Source of the DNA: Mustela lutreola | Lineage: Eukaryota; Chordata; Mammalia; Carnivora; Mustelidae | Assembly: GCF_030435805.1 (NCBI RefSeq) | Contig: NC_081291.1 | Coordinates: forward strand, 13,043,001-13,107,000 | DNA: 64,000 bases | Direction: 5' to 3' | Part shown: one piece after another, positions 53,820 through 64,000 of the stretch | Position numbering within the stretch: the stretch's first letter is position 1 | How the letters are laid out: each line of letters opens with the position of its first letter | Program-made: the position numbers and the translations under genes | Notes under the pieces: generated by a model | Databases searched by the model: none | Seen by the model: the letters and a program-made list of their open reading frames with translations, nothing else | What the model was told of the DNA's origin: nothing

Positions 53820-54909
53820 CTTTAAAAAAAGTTTTTATTTGAAGGCAAAACAGTAAAATCCACAAGAAATCGTTAACAGCACGTGTTTACGTTTTATCCT
53901 GAATCAGACACGTTTAAACAATTCACAGCTACAAGAAATCTAGAACAAAATCAAATCATTTTATCACATCAGGTTGAAAAGTTGGAGAGGACTCTGCATC
54001 TTACTGAAAAGAATTTCTGAAAAATGTTTTGTACAAAGAGACGGCACCGCACGAGCTGCCCAGAGACGCCAGGCGCGGCCCGTCCCCACAGACCACCCTC
54101 CCGGCCAGGCCCCCTCGGCAGCAGGGTGGGACGGGCCCGAGGCACGGCGGGGCTTGCTTTCCCCAGCCAGGCTCGGGGTGGGCCGTCCACGCGAGCGCTG
54201 GTGTTGGGTTCCTCTAAGTGACAAACACAAGCAGAGACGCTAAGGACACAGGCTCTCTGAGGGCATCACTCCATGACCTGAAGATACCTCAGATCAGCTT
54301 CCTTAGAACCTTCGTTTCTGCAGGGACCGTAAGTGGCTAATGTTTGGGGAAAAAATTTCAACTCAAACAACTAAAGTTAACTGAACTACGGGCCATGAGC
54401 ACGCCCTAAGAGGAATCAGGTTCCAAATTCTCACTGGGATCCTCTTAGAGCAACATTCCCTTCTCTACCACTAAACATCTGGAGTAAAAATGAAAGCCCT
54501 GTGTAAGTCTTTTTCTGTGTGTCAGCGGCGCCCGGCCTGGGGCCGGTCCTCCGCGCTCCTCCAGGCCTAAGAGCGGACTGCGGGGAGGTGCGGAACGGCC
54601 GTGCCTTCAGGCGAGGGGGCTTCGTATCCAGGGTTGGAGGCTCTCGTGTTTCTTGCTTCTCTGGTGAGGGAAGGAGGCTCGTGGCTGGGTGGCCGGGGCA
54701 TCTCCGGGCGGGTTCTGGCTTCTGCAGGGAGCTGGTTTGCAGGCGGGGCCCACACTCTGGAGCATGGTACTCTCCCTAGGCAAGCTAGTGTCTTCCTTCT
54801 CTTCTGTCGCTCCCCCGAGCTGTCCCTACAGTCTGTCACTGCCAGGGAGCCAGGAAGTTCCCAACGGCCCAACGCAGTAGCCGAGGCGCGGCTCCTGCCC
54901 GCGGAGCGC
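53820..54909 (-). other. CHERP: CHERP 3' UTR
   Basis: About 1.1 kb between the CHERP stop and a canonical AATAAA. No SINE has entered it. No open frame here resembles a gene. Confidence 0.75.
53834..53839 (-). terminator. CHERP: CHERP polyadenylation signal
   Basis: AATAAA on the minus strand, about 1.07 kb after the stop codon. Confidence 0.75.
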
Positions 54910-55103
54910 CTACTTGCACTCATCTCTGGCCTTCATGCGGGCGATGAAGGAGTAGCTCTTGTTCCTGCGGTAGTTCTCGTAGGGGTCGTCCAGGGCCACG
55001 CCCACACCCTTGTACTGGTCCCACTTGTCCCGGACGTCCCCCCCCTTGATGGGGTCCTGAATCCCTTGCTCTTTCACGCCGAGGCCACCAGATCCACTCC
55101 AGC
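54910..55103 (-). CDS. CHERP: CHERP last exon, G-patch and C-terminus
   Basis: 194 nt ending in TAG at 54910-54912. GWSGSGGLGVKEQGIQDPIK is the glycine core of the G-patch, followed by GGDVRDKWDQYKGVGVAL and a basic end RMKARDECK. One substitution against human as I recall it (GLGV for GLGA). Confidence 0.95.
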
Positions 55104-58100
55104 CTTAAGAAGAAAGGGGGGAGGGCGGTTACAATGCACGGAAGTCGAAATCTGGCCCCTTTATCCATGAATTTAAACAAGACTTCCTGTGCAGAGCTGC
55201 ATGACATGCGCCCGTGTGCTTTACACACGTGAGGCTGCTGTGGTTAGAAAGAACGCCCAGCGAGAAGCGTGCGGCTTCGCCCTCTCTCGTTCTGAGCGAG
55301 CCGGAACCGTCTCTGGCTCCCCAGCCCCGAAAGCCCAAAGCGGGTGGTGGTCCTTCCCAGGAACCTTACCCATTTTCACCAGCATCTGATGTCCTTTGTT
55401 CTCTTCCCCGAGCCTTGAATCAGGTATAGGAGGTGCTGAATTAGAACCCAGACCAGCCGAGGAACTAAAATTAAGACAGGTTACGTTTTTTAAAAAAAAG
55501 TCGATACATTTATTGGAATGAAAACTCTTAGAATATTACAGCGTGTGGCGCGTGTGAACATTCACCAGTGTTAGAGGGACACACACACACATCCTGGGTC
55601 TCTAGCATTCTTCTTCGTCATCTTCGCCAGCCGGCTAGGGGAGCTCCTACCCCGGGCCCTGCCCCACACTGAGTGGCAAGGGCAGGTCGCACGGAACCCC
55701 CAACGGCTGAGAGACAGCCCGCCGCTACCTCAGGCTTTACAACGTTACCACGGGAGGTACGAGCGAGGTGAGAGGTGAGGTGCCACTGTCACTGCGCTAG
55801 AATTCGCGGTCCCTGAGGGGCCGCCTCGGCACGGACCACCGGGGGCACATCTTCTAGCGACAGCTTTCAACATTCACAGCAAAGCATCAGAGGCGTCCAG
55901 CGCTACCAGCGGTCGCTGGACAGTTAAGACAGAAATCTTACGGCGGGGTGGGGCTCCGGGACCGTGACCGACGTCTCCTTCCTGGGGAGTAGGACTTGGA
56001 GCGGGAGCGCGAGCGGGAGCGGGAGCGGCTGCGGGAGGAGCGGGAGCGGCTGCGACTCCTGCAGGGAGGACAGAGCGGGCGGTGGGCGCGGCCACGGGTG
56101 CCACCGAGGGGCCCCAGTCCACGCGCACGGCCCCCAGCCTACCTGGAGCGGGAGCGGGAGTAGGAGCGGGAGCAGGAGCGCGATCTGGACCTGGAGTACG
56201 AGCCAGAGGACTTGGACGACCTTGAGTTGGAGCGGGAAGAAGAGCGCCCTCGGCTTTTGGATCTGCTCCGAGACCGGGAGGGGCCACTGCAGAGAGAGGC
56301 CTGGTGAGTGGTGCACCTCGAACTTTCTGGAAGACCCCAGGCTGCACCTTTGGGTGCACCCTGCACCCAGACCTGCCCATTCCCCTCAGAGGACTCCAGG
56401 TCACAGCTGATCACACATGACGGCAAACTCCTCTGGGGCTGGCGTCTTAGGTGTTCACTGGGGCCTTGTGGGGAAAACCCACCCCAGAACCAAGCAGAGA
56501 CCGGTCCTCCCTCCGTCTGCCCGTCAGGGGAGCCAGGATGGCCGAGGGCGTGACTGGATGGCGGGTCTGCCGGGGTATCTAACAGTGCCTCGGGCCTGCT
56601 CTAGCTCGCAACGCAGGCTGACCATGCATGGGCACCTGGGCCCTCACCTGTTGCGCTTTTCCTGGCCCTTCCGCCGCCGTGCCCGCATCTTCGCTCGGAA
56701 GAACTCGTAGAGGCCGTTCTGTTCCCAGCCTTCACTGTAAGACACGGGCAGTTCCTGTGTGACTCTGCCAGCCTCCCTCCCGCAGGGAACTCGTGCAAGT
56801 CGGCAGTAGTGAAGCCCACCAGGCTTTCCTCCCCTCCCTCATTCCCTTGGACGCTGAGCCGGGTCCGGCACCACGGGCAGCCCTTCCTCACACGGGGAAG
56901 CAGAGAGGCTGGGCACAGGCCTGGCTCGCATGCCTTTTCCACATCAATGTTTCCCGAAATAGCTCAGGTGGCTCTTATGGCCTTTATCTAGCTGGGGACA
57001 AAGGAGCTCTGACTCCTAGATGGACAGGCCTGTGACCCAGAACAGGGCAGGAGACAGTTTTAGCTGGACTGGTGACGAGTCCGTTGGAGGGTGTCCTGGT
57101 GGTGGTGGTGGGGTGTTCTCGTGACAAAGCTTGGGGCACATAAGCACATAGTCTGAAATACGCCACACCTGAGAGGCCAATTTGTTCTAATGTGTCCCCA
57201 CTAGAGAGGCCCTTGGTTGAGAGACACCATATGTGTGACACTTATTACCACAGCCAAGGGCGAGACGGGCCGTAACCCGGCCTAGCACTGTACAGCCTGC
57301 CCTGATCCTCAGCTGGGCCTCATACCACCTGGGGCAGAAGGCGTGCTCATTAGCAGTCCTTCTCACGAAGCCAATCCAGGCAGAAGTCAGGCCAGAAGAA
57401 GGGGACAGAGGACCCCAAGCCCAGCCCAGCCCCATCCCTGGTCCCCAAGCGCCATACCTGTTTCTGGGCCTGTCATGGGAAGGGGGACTATAAAAGGCCT
57501 CCACGGCTGCCAAGAGCCTCTCGCTGGGCGGCATGGGGGGTGGGAGGCGGATGTCTTTTGGGTCCAAAGGCTTGTACTCATGGTCTTCCAGCTGTAGAGG
57601 AAAACACAATTCTCAGACACGCCCTGCCAGAACCCCCCTCATGCCCACCCAGGGTGCTGTGGTGACTGGGGGAGCAGGGTCGGGGGATACAGGGTTACCC
57701 TGGACACTAGCTCCTCCTGCTGCCCTTCCTGGGGAATCCCACCAAGGCCGCAGCCACATCAATGATCTGACTCTTAGGCGAGGTGGCGGAAGAGTGCTTT
57801 GGGGCCAAGTTCCCTCTCCAGACACACACCACACACCAAGTACTCTCTCCAGACATGACACACACACTCCAAGCTGAGGTGACAGTAAGACCCCTTGGTT
57901 TACTGAGACATGACGGGGATCCCAGATGCTGCCACCTGGAGACTTCTGCCCTGTGCTCCCAAGTCCTATCCCGGGGCCGCCTCCCAGGTCATAGCAGCCT
58001 CCGCCCAATCCAGGGAACCCCGTCGCCAGAAGCCAGCTCAGCTTGCACCCCTTGCTACCCCCGTGTGGCCCCTCTCAACTTCTAGTCCCATGGGGCCTCA

Positions 58101-61100
58101 GGAGCCACGGGAAGCGCCCTGCCCCGCCAGCACATCTCCGGAGCTGCTCCCAACCTAGCCTTGCTCCCCGCACACCCTCAGCGTTGCCCCTCCCTGTGTT
58201 CCCTGCAGGCCCAGCTCGGAGGCCACCCCTTCTCTAAGAAAGGTCTTCACTGTCAGCCCCTGAACAAGGCAGCTTCCCAGGGCCGGGATCAAGAGGACCC
58301 GCACCTCGTGCCCGGCCCGGCCCAGCCCACTCACGGCCGCAAAGCGTGTAGCACCGGGAGGGACGCGTGGAGAGCGAGCAGACGGGACACAGGCCTTGCT
58401 CGTTTTCGCCTGAGGAAGAGGCGTTGGCTCGGACACGTTCCCACTGACTAGTCATGTCTGCTGGGCATAGCAACGAGCGGGAAGGGACCCCGAGAAGCAG
58501 TGTCTGTCTGTCCCCTGCTGGGAACTGGGCTCCACGTCTGAGATTGTTACACGGAGGCCCAGAAGCCGGCACCAGCGTGTGCTATGAAGCTGGGCGCTCG
58601 CCGTGGTGATGTTACCTTCACGAGGGGGGCCATAAGCCCTGCAGGCAGATCGAAGTAGGGCACGTTGGGGACCAGGCTAGGGTCATCATGGTTGATGTGG
58701 GGAGGGCCCTGTCGCCGCATGTGGGGGGGCTGCCCATTGAAGCCATGGGGAGGAGGGCCGAAGTCAGGGTGCTGGGGCCCACCCCAGGGTGGGTGCTCGT
58801 TGATCCCAGGATGAGGCATGCGGTGGCCGGGGTGGTGGTGAGGGGGTCCCATCTCTGCAAAACAAAAACTCCTTTCAGGCCTACCGGGCAGCTGTGAGCA
58901 GGGCAGTGAGGACAATGCGGCCATGATCTGCAAGGGGACAGGTGCCCGTGGGAGGCGTTCACAGAGGGCCCACCACCCACTGCTGGGCAGTGCTGCCCAG
59001 AACCTCCTCTCCTGTTCGCGCTGCCCGGGGTTGTGTAGCTAGTTGGGGAGGAGCCGGAATGGGGGCGACCTGGCCTGCACCCATACCACCACTCAAGGGG
59101 GAAGGGAAAACCAGGGCAATCACAAAACCTTAAAGGAGCAACATTATGGGCCGATCACTACCACTGTCTTTGGAGACAGGGCATTTCTAAAAGGTGATTC
59201 ACTTGAGGGGAGATCCCGCAGGTGGACCCCGATCCGACACAACTGGCAGGACACCAATGCGCCCAGAGGGAGGAGGACACGATGACGGGAAGAAGACCCG
59301 GTGGTCTCTGACTTCCAGCCCCCGGAGCTGGTGGAAGCGCCTGCCACATGCACTTTGTTACCATGGCCCCGGGAAGCGTGGACCGGCGAATACATGTGCT
59401 CCTTGGTCTCGGCTAAACTTGTAGCCGAGAATGGAGTTTAAAGCAAAAATAAAAGAGGCGACAGAGTAGAAATAATTTTTTTTTGAAAAGAAAAAAAACC
59501 CAACAACTCTATAGATTCTTCCAAGAAAGGCAATGAAAAAAGCTGTTAAAACAGCGGGACAGGGAACAGGGAAGGCCCCTAGACTCCCTGCCCTGCCTGC
59601 CTGTCTGCTGCGGAGCTTGCAACTGTCCTTCCAGAAGGCTCATGCCTTTCCTCCTCCCCAGGTGTGTGGGCAGCAGAATGAGACTTCAGCTCTATTGCCA
59701 GCCCAGTGTGTCATGTGCCTGAGGGCCCAGACGGGACTTCTACACCATCCCATGACCCCCGGCTTGTCACCCTGACTCAGGGGACCTCCCAGGTCCTGCA
59801 ACTGATGTCAAGTAGGACCCTCCTGGCCATGGGGGGGTGGGGGGGTGGCCACTGCGGGGGGGTTTCCCGCAAACAGCTGCCAGCACCGCCTCAGGAAACA
59901 AGAAGCAGGAGAGGGAAGCGCTTCCCGGACACAGGACAGTCCCCACAGAGGGCACCCTCGCACTCACCGGCAGGGAAGTCCCCCTGGGGATAGTCGAAGC
60001 GGTGAGGGTAGGGTGGCCGCTCGAAGGGGTGCCGTGGGGGGAAGTCGTCCTGCATGAAGCGGGGCGGGAAGCGGTTGAAGTTGTGGGGGTGCGGCGGCTG
60101 GTTGAACTGCGGATGCTGCTGGTGGGGCGGGAAGGGCCCTCGGAAGTGCGGCGGCCGCTGCATGCGGAAGGGTGGCTCACGCTGGCCCCCACCCCAGGGC
60201 GGCTGCTCGTGCTGGCTGTTCCAGGGGCCCTCAAACTGGCTGTTCCAGTTGGGGTCGGGCTGGCTGTTCCAGGGCGCGTCACGCTGGCCATTCCAGCCGG
60301 GGTCCCCACGCTGCTCGCCCCACATGCCCTCGTGGCTGTTGTTCCAGGGGGGACAGTGGGGCGGCCCACCCTGATGATGCGGGTAGGGCGGCTGCTCGGG
60401 AGGCTGCAAGGCAAAGAATGGACGTGAGCCCCTCCCGAGGCCTGGCCTACACCGGGCACACCTCGGCAGTGTGGCTCTCCAGCCATGGAGGCGACCCGGC
60501 CCTGAGGTGGTGCGGCCTCCTCTGCTCAGCCGTGCAGTGAGGGTTGGGGTGCCTGTGCGCGCTCCTAGGCTCAGACCTACACCTCCGCTGAGGGTTTCCT
60601 ATGTCTGCATTGGAGCTGGGTGGGCCCCAAGTGCCAGGGATGCCAACACTCCCAGCTTGGCAGCCTGACCTGGAAGCCGGCAGACGCGTCCCAGTTCCTG
60701 TACCCCTTGGTGGCTCATGCAAGGGTGCATCCCCCACGGCCTGCGGAGTGCAAGGAGGAGCTGCACCCCGGGGGCCCATGGTAGACACCTGCCCTGATGA
60801 CAGCCCCCTCCGTGTCACTTAACCTCTGCTCTGGGTAGTCTTTTGGGTCAGCTCCCATAGTAACTACTTGCCCTCAAACCCCATCTCAGGAAAGGTCGCT
60901 CTTTCTGTAGTGGGAGACAACATGAGCTCTAGATCTCACCCAGCGGCTATGAGACTTGAAACCGGGATTTTAACCCCAAACTCATGGCCACAGTGGGATG
61001 TACCGAGGACTGGATGACCAGGGGGCCCATCTTTAGGGTTACAGCTGCTTGGCCCTGCTGACTGCCAGCAGAGGTGGACCTGGGCCACACCACACCCTCA

Positions 61101-63383
61101 GGTCTTTCAAGAGGTTAGAAGCCACATTCTAAATACAGTTATTACTTCAGAGCACCTGGGTGGCTCCATCGGTGACATCCGACTCTTGATCTCGGCTCAG
61201 ATCATCATCTCGGGGCCATTGAGTTCAAGCCCCACATACCAAAAATCAAATCAAATCAATACATCAATCAGTAAACTAATATTTAAAAAATGTTATTTCA
61301 AAATGTGTTAAGATCCCACGTGGGCAGGCCAGACCAAGTGTACCTGTGTCCCAAAGCAGACCCTCAGCAAGGGGACCCTTGTTGTCCTAAGCCCAACCTA
61401 CCAGTCCCCAGAAGTGACCCTGAGACACCTACACGATGGTGTACCATCAGAGGGTACCCATAAGATGCGTGATATCACTGGGCGCTCGTAAGTGGGAGCT
61501 GTCTTTACGGGGAGGCCCAATCTTCTGTGAAATTAAATCTATTCTCCTAAACCTCAGGTTCTGGGGCGGGGGGGTGGGGGGGCACAGGTGCAACAGGTAA
61601 CTCAAAGCCACAAGCCCCTCTTATCAGTCTAGAGCCGTTTCCCTCCCGTCCTCACCACAGAGTCACCTAGCAGGGCCGCAATCACTGGGTCCTGTCAAGG
61701 GGAAGGTGGATGTCCAGGAGAGGCCAGGGCTGCACCCAAAGGCTCCATGAGATCAGATCCAGTGGCCAGAGAGCAAGTGGATGTTTCTGGTGTTTTCCAG
61801 TCATGCTACACTGGATAAGATGACCCCTGCCCTGGCCTAGAAGTTTCTGAGCTCAAAGAACCAGAGGGAGTGACCAGCACCTCTGCCCCAGAAAACACTG
61901 CCAGTCCTACACGTCTGACCTTCCCTTTCCTTACGTGAGTAGTGTTCTTTCCAGGGAGACAGAATGTTGGCGCCATGCTGGCTGAATTAGAGAAGGAACA
62001 GAACCCCGCTCACCCTGCTGTAATGGACCATTCGAAACTGCCCAGCCCTCACAGGAACACAGGGACCACTGCTCCTAAGAGGCCCGGATGTTGGCATGGG
62101 GCATGGGTGTGAGGCCCAGACTGTCCTGCCCTGCCCCCCCACCCAGCCACTGCAGAACCTGTTTCCCCAGCAAGCCAGCCCAGCCCAGCCCCCAGACCCG
62201 CACAGGGGACCGCCTGCCCACCCCTACCACAAGTCTAGGAAAATACCTGCTGTTGGCCCCAAGGAGCGACAGGATGAGGCTGGTCAAACCACGGAGGTTT
62301 GTTGGGCGGGATCTGATCGTGGGGCCCTGGACCCCGGGGGCCGGCCGCGGCAGGATCCTGGACTCCTCCTGAGGCGTCATAGTCGGAGGAGCCGGGCATT
62401 TGGATGGGAGGCTTGCTGTCATCTAGAGCCAGACAAGAAGTTGGTTGGTGGTGGCAATGGTCAGCGGGCGCCTCCTGAAACCATGTTCAGTAACACCCGG
62501 GACCAACTCAGGCTGGGCCTTTACCTCTCGGGAAATCCTGGCTGCGTGAAGCCGCCCGAAACCGATGGCCTCCAGGAAGGCGGCGAGAGGCGGGGAGGCT
62601 GCCCTCACCGGGGACACACCCCTTTGAGAGCTTTCAGATAAATACCTTAACTTATTCTGTACCTAGTTTGCTCCAAAATTTTCATCACTGAATTTTATTA
62701 AAAATCTCTTCTTCAATCACTTGAAAGATCGTTTCCCACCTCATCTGTTGTCTGATGAGACTTCTAAGTGCTAAACCATCCTTACACATGCCTGGGGGAA
62801 AGCCTATTACCGCATCATTATTTTATTTTTTTAATACTTGGTTAGATTTCAGATGGGAAGTATTTCTGCATCTTTGTTTGCAAGGGATGATGCCTGATAT
62901 CCGTAATTCCTTCTCTTTGCCCATCCGGTGTAAAAGCCTGGTCTCAGAAACTCATTTGGGCAGCTTTTCCCCTGTTCCCTGGGAGTAATCACCTGAGTGG
63001 TAAGGTTTGGGGGCATCTGCCTGTGAACCCCCCAGGCTTGGCATTTGGAAACAGATCCTAGAACCAGAGCCCTTCCCTGGGGGAGAAGGCTGCTTTCTAG
63101 GAGCGGCCCCCCCAGGGAGCTCCGTACCAGGTTGGGTGGTTGGTGGGATGGTAGGGGCGGGCGTGGGGGCCGGCGGCGGGGCGGGCGGCGGCGGGGTGGC
63201 CTTGACCTCGGCCTCCATTTGCGGCATCTGAATCTGCTGTTGCTGTTGCTGCTGCTGCTGCTGCTGCTGCTGGGCCAGGCTGTTGACAAACTCCTCGTGC
63301 TGCGTCTTGAGGGTCTGGATCTGCTGCTGGAAGGCGAGCTGCACCGGCTGGACCACCGAGGAATACTCGTTGATAAGTGTCGC
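54910..63383 (-). CDS. CHERP: CHERP, 3' ten coding exons (partial gene)
   Basis: Exons 63128-63383, 62247-62422, 59968-60403, 58616-58854, 57458-57591, 56648-56734, 56143-56286, 55942-56058, 55370-55464 and 54910-55103 join in frame to 625 codons plus stop, the part after the CID domain of a protein of about 916 residues in human. CHERP is an SR-related nuclear protein associated with U2 snRNP and alternative splicing. It was first named for a role in ER calcium release. In order the piece shows ATLINEYSSVVQPVQLAFQ, 13 glutamines, a proline-rich stretch, repeated WN-S/G-Q motifs, a Pro/His/Phe-rich low-complexity region, an RS domain and a G-patch. The SURP and CID domains lie beyond the right edge. 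All ten phases agree and every junction is GT-AG. Confidence 0.96.
55370..55464 (-). CDS. CHERP: CHERP exon, start of G-patch
   Basis: 95 nt, PSSAGLGSNSAPPIPDSRLG then EENKGHQMLVKM. Acceptor TTTTAG, donor GTAAGG. It carries the first residues of the G-patch. Confidence 0.95.
55509..55514 (-). terminator. CHERP: Candidate intronic polyadenylation signal in CHERP
   Basis: AATAAA on the coding strand within the 477-bp intron that separates the RS-domain exon from the G-patch exon. A U-rich stretch (coding-strand T run around 55493-55500) follows 10-20 bases downstream, as expected for a cleavage site. Confidence 0.45.
55942..56058 (-). CDS. CHERP: CHERP RS-domain exon 2
   Basis: 117 nt continuing RSRSRSRSSRSRSR, then KSYSPGRRRRSRSRSPTP. 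The donor is GTAAGA. If it is not used, the frame meets TAA one codon later (CC|G TAA). Confidence 0.93.
56143..56286 (-). CDS. CHERP: CHERP RS-domain exon 1
   Basis: 144 nt of Ser/Arg dipeptides, starting SGPSRSRSRSKSRGRSSSRS and including SSKSSGSYSRSRSRSCSRSY. The RS domain is the protein-interaction and phosphorylation region of SR-type splicing factors. Confidence 0.94.
56648..56734 (-). CDS. CHERP: CHERP exon
   Basis: 87 nt, SEGWEQNGLYEFFRAKMRAR then RRKGQEKRN. A basic stretch of probable nuclear-localisation character. Acceptor TTACAG, donor GTGAGG. Confidence 0.95.
57458..57591 (-). CDS. CHERP: CHERP exon
   Basis: 134 nt, LEDHEYKPLDPKDIRLPPPM to FYSPPSHDRPRN, ending in phase 2. Acceptor CTACAG, donor GTATGG. 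Confidence 0.95.
58616..58854 (-). CDS. CHERP: CHERP exon
   Basis: 239 nt, EMGPPHHHPGHRMPHPGINE to VPYFDLPAGLMAPLVK, nearly identical to human. Acceptor TTGCAG, donor GTAACA. Confidence 0.95.
59130..59400 (+). mobile_element. Probable MaLR LTR remnant in a CHERP intron
   Basis: Phrases such as 'ctttggagacagggcatttc' followed by 'ggtgatt' resemble MLT1/MST LTRs. The copy is GC-shifted and old, so the family call is tentative. Confidence 0.4.
59968..60403 (-). CDS. CHERP: CHERP large low-complexity exon
   Basis: 436 nt, PPEQPPYPHHQGGPPHCPPW through five WN-containing repeats (WNGQ, WNSQ x3 and related) to FERPPYPHRFDYPQGDFPA. The DNA is strongly GC-biased, which leaves long open frames on the other strand as well. 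Acceptor TTGCAG, donor GTGAGT. Confidence 0.95.
60404..62246 (-). other. CHERP: CHERP intron
   Basis: 1.84 kb without a recognisable exon. It holds one short CAN-SINE (61150-61292). The remainder shows nothing I can name. Confidence 0.7.
61150..61292 (+). mobile_element. CAN-SINE, short and diverged
   Basis: Head 'gcacctgggtggctcca', then a tail of repeated 'aatcaaatcaaatcaat'. The only SINE found in the CHERP part. Confidence 0.8.
62247..62422 (-). CDS. CHERP: CHERP exon (proline-rich)
   Basis: 176 nt, DDSKPPIQMPGSSDYDASGG through GPHDQIPPNKPPWFDQ to PWGQQQ. Acceptor TCTAG, donor GTATTT. Confidence 0.94.
63128..63383 (-). CDS. CHERP: CHERP exon with polyglutamine tract
   Basis: 256 nt, phase 0 to 1. 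It starts ATLINEYSSVVQPVQLAFQQ, has 13 glutamines (63234-63272), then IQMPQMEAEVKATPPPPAPP and ends PPTTQP. Acceptor GCCAG, donor GTACGG. Confidence 0.95.
63234..63272 (-). repeat. CHERP: (CAG)n tract coding polyglutamine
   Basis: Thirteen glutamine codons on the minus strand. The run of pure CAG is eight codons, with the rest CAA/CAG mixed, followed by ATT CAG. Confidence 0.9.
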
Positions 63384-64000
63384 CTGGCAGAGAGAGAGGA
63401 GAGTGGCCGACACTCACGACAGATGCCTCGGAGCCTGCTGCCGAGTCCCAGCCCTTCCGGAGCCACTCGGGACGAGCCCTGGAAAGCCGGAGGAATTCAA
63501 GGCAGTCCCTCGGGTGAGCAGGCAGGGAGGGGATGGTCCCGTAAAACGAAAAATGCAGTCCCAACAAGCACAGATCATCTAAATCTAGCCCCAAACCGGT
63601 GACAAGGATGCTGGCTGCAGCGAAGTCCGTGATTCACTGATCCCAGGAAGGGGCAAGAAGAGCCACACCCTGTCCTCTGGCACAACCGTTACAGACACGA
63701 CCTGGACGAGTGTTCCAGCCCGCTGTCACGGGCTGTGCTGCTCACTCGCTGCCCAGCTTTGAGGAAGTCACAACCCTGCTGAGCCTCGACTTCCTCAGCT
63801 ATAAAACAGAGCAACAGGACCTATCCTCCAAGGATTTCGGGGGAGAACTTGGTGAGATAACAGGGACACGGACCAGGGCAGCTGAGTAAATGTGAGCTGC
63901 AGTGAAAGAAGAAAATCAGGAGAAACAAAGCAGTTCACGTCACTGTGACAAGGTGCAGTAAGTCTGCTGCTTTACTTAACAGAACAAGCGGGAGAAATTT
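63384..64000 (-). other. CHERP: CHERP intron at the right edge
   Basis: No further CHERP exon is recognisable up to the edge. A MIR remnant occupies about 63690-63900. Confidence 0.7.
63690..63900 (+). mobile_element. MIR
   Basis: 'gaggaagtcacaaccctgct', 'cttcctcagctataaaacag' and 'ggtgagataacagggac' in MIR order. Confidence 0.5.

Noticed and set aside
54519-55170. Plus-strand open frames over the CHERP last exon and 3' UTR.
   Set aside because: They are antisense to a clearly conserved G-patch coding exon and lack splice or homology support.
55874-56410. Long alternative frames across the RS-domain exons.
   Set aside because: Ser/Arg dipeptide codons (TCC CGC, AGC CGC) leave all frames open. 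They cross clear introns.
59767-60486. Long overlapping open frames on both strands across the CHERP low-complexity exon (up to 239 codons).
   Set aside because: They are shadows of GC-rich repeat coding sequence. Only one minus-strand frame matches CHERP and is bounded by good splice sites.

Overview
This is a stretch of a mammalian nuclear genome, almost certainly from a caniform carnivore and probably a mustelid. About 43 copies of the carnivore tRNA-Lys-derived SINE (CAN-SINE/SINEC) are scattered through it. Many carry the 'gcctacttgtgatctctctc' body that I associate with mustelids. The four genes I can recognise match the gene order of human 19p13.11: EPS15L1, CALR3, C19orf44, CHERP.

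Layout. (1) Positions 1-9566 are the 5' part of EPS15L1 intron 1 (minus strand). They hold SINEs, MIR and L2 remnants and unassigned old sequence. Coding exon 1 (11 codons) lies at 9567-9599 inside a CpG island (about 9230-9850) with GC boxes and NRF1-type sites. (2) About 9850-12890 is intergenic, with a MIR and a hAT DNA transposon that was later split by an L1 fragment. (3) CALR3 (minus strand) runs from its start codon at 37200 to its stop at 13186, with nine coding exons and 382 codons. All junctions keep frame. Its introns hold most of the repeats, including a same-orientation L1 of about 3.8 kb in intron 3, three L1 3' ends in intron 8 and two MLT1-type LTR fossils. (4) A GC-rich divergent promoter (about 37200-37760) separates CALR3 from C19orf44. 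It contains an 83/84-bp tandem duplication carrying CCAAT boxes, ZNF143-like motifs and a perfect RFX X-box. (5) C19orf44 (plus strand) is coded by seven exons between 41665 and 53284, 623 codons. (6) CHERP (minus strand) enters from the right edge. The last ten coding exons (625 codons) lie between 63383 and 54910, with the 3'UTR ending near 53820, tail to tail with C19orf44.

Functional picture. EPS15L1 is an endocytic adaptor, CALR3 a testis-type ER calreticulin, C19orf44 a protein of unknown function, and CHERP an SR-related, G-patch spliceosome-associated protein. They are not an operon or pathway. Their proximity is conserved synteny, and the only visible shared regulation is the CALR3/C19orf44 divergent promoter. 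I did not find a new gene system. The most interesting non-standard signals are the architecture of that promoter (an RFX X-box beside a testis gene), a candidate intronic polyadenylation site in CHERP that would remove the G-patch, and the KDEL tail of this CALR3.
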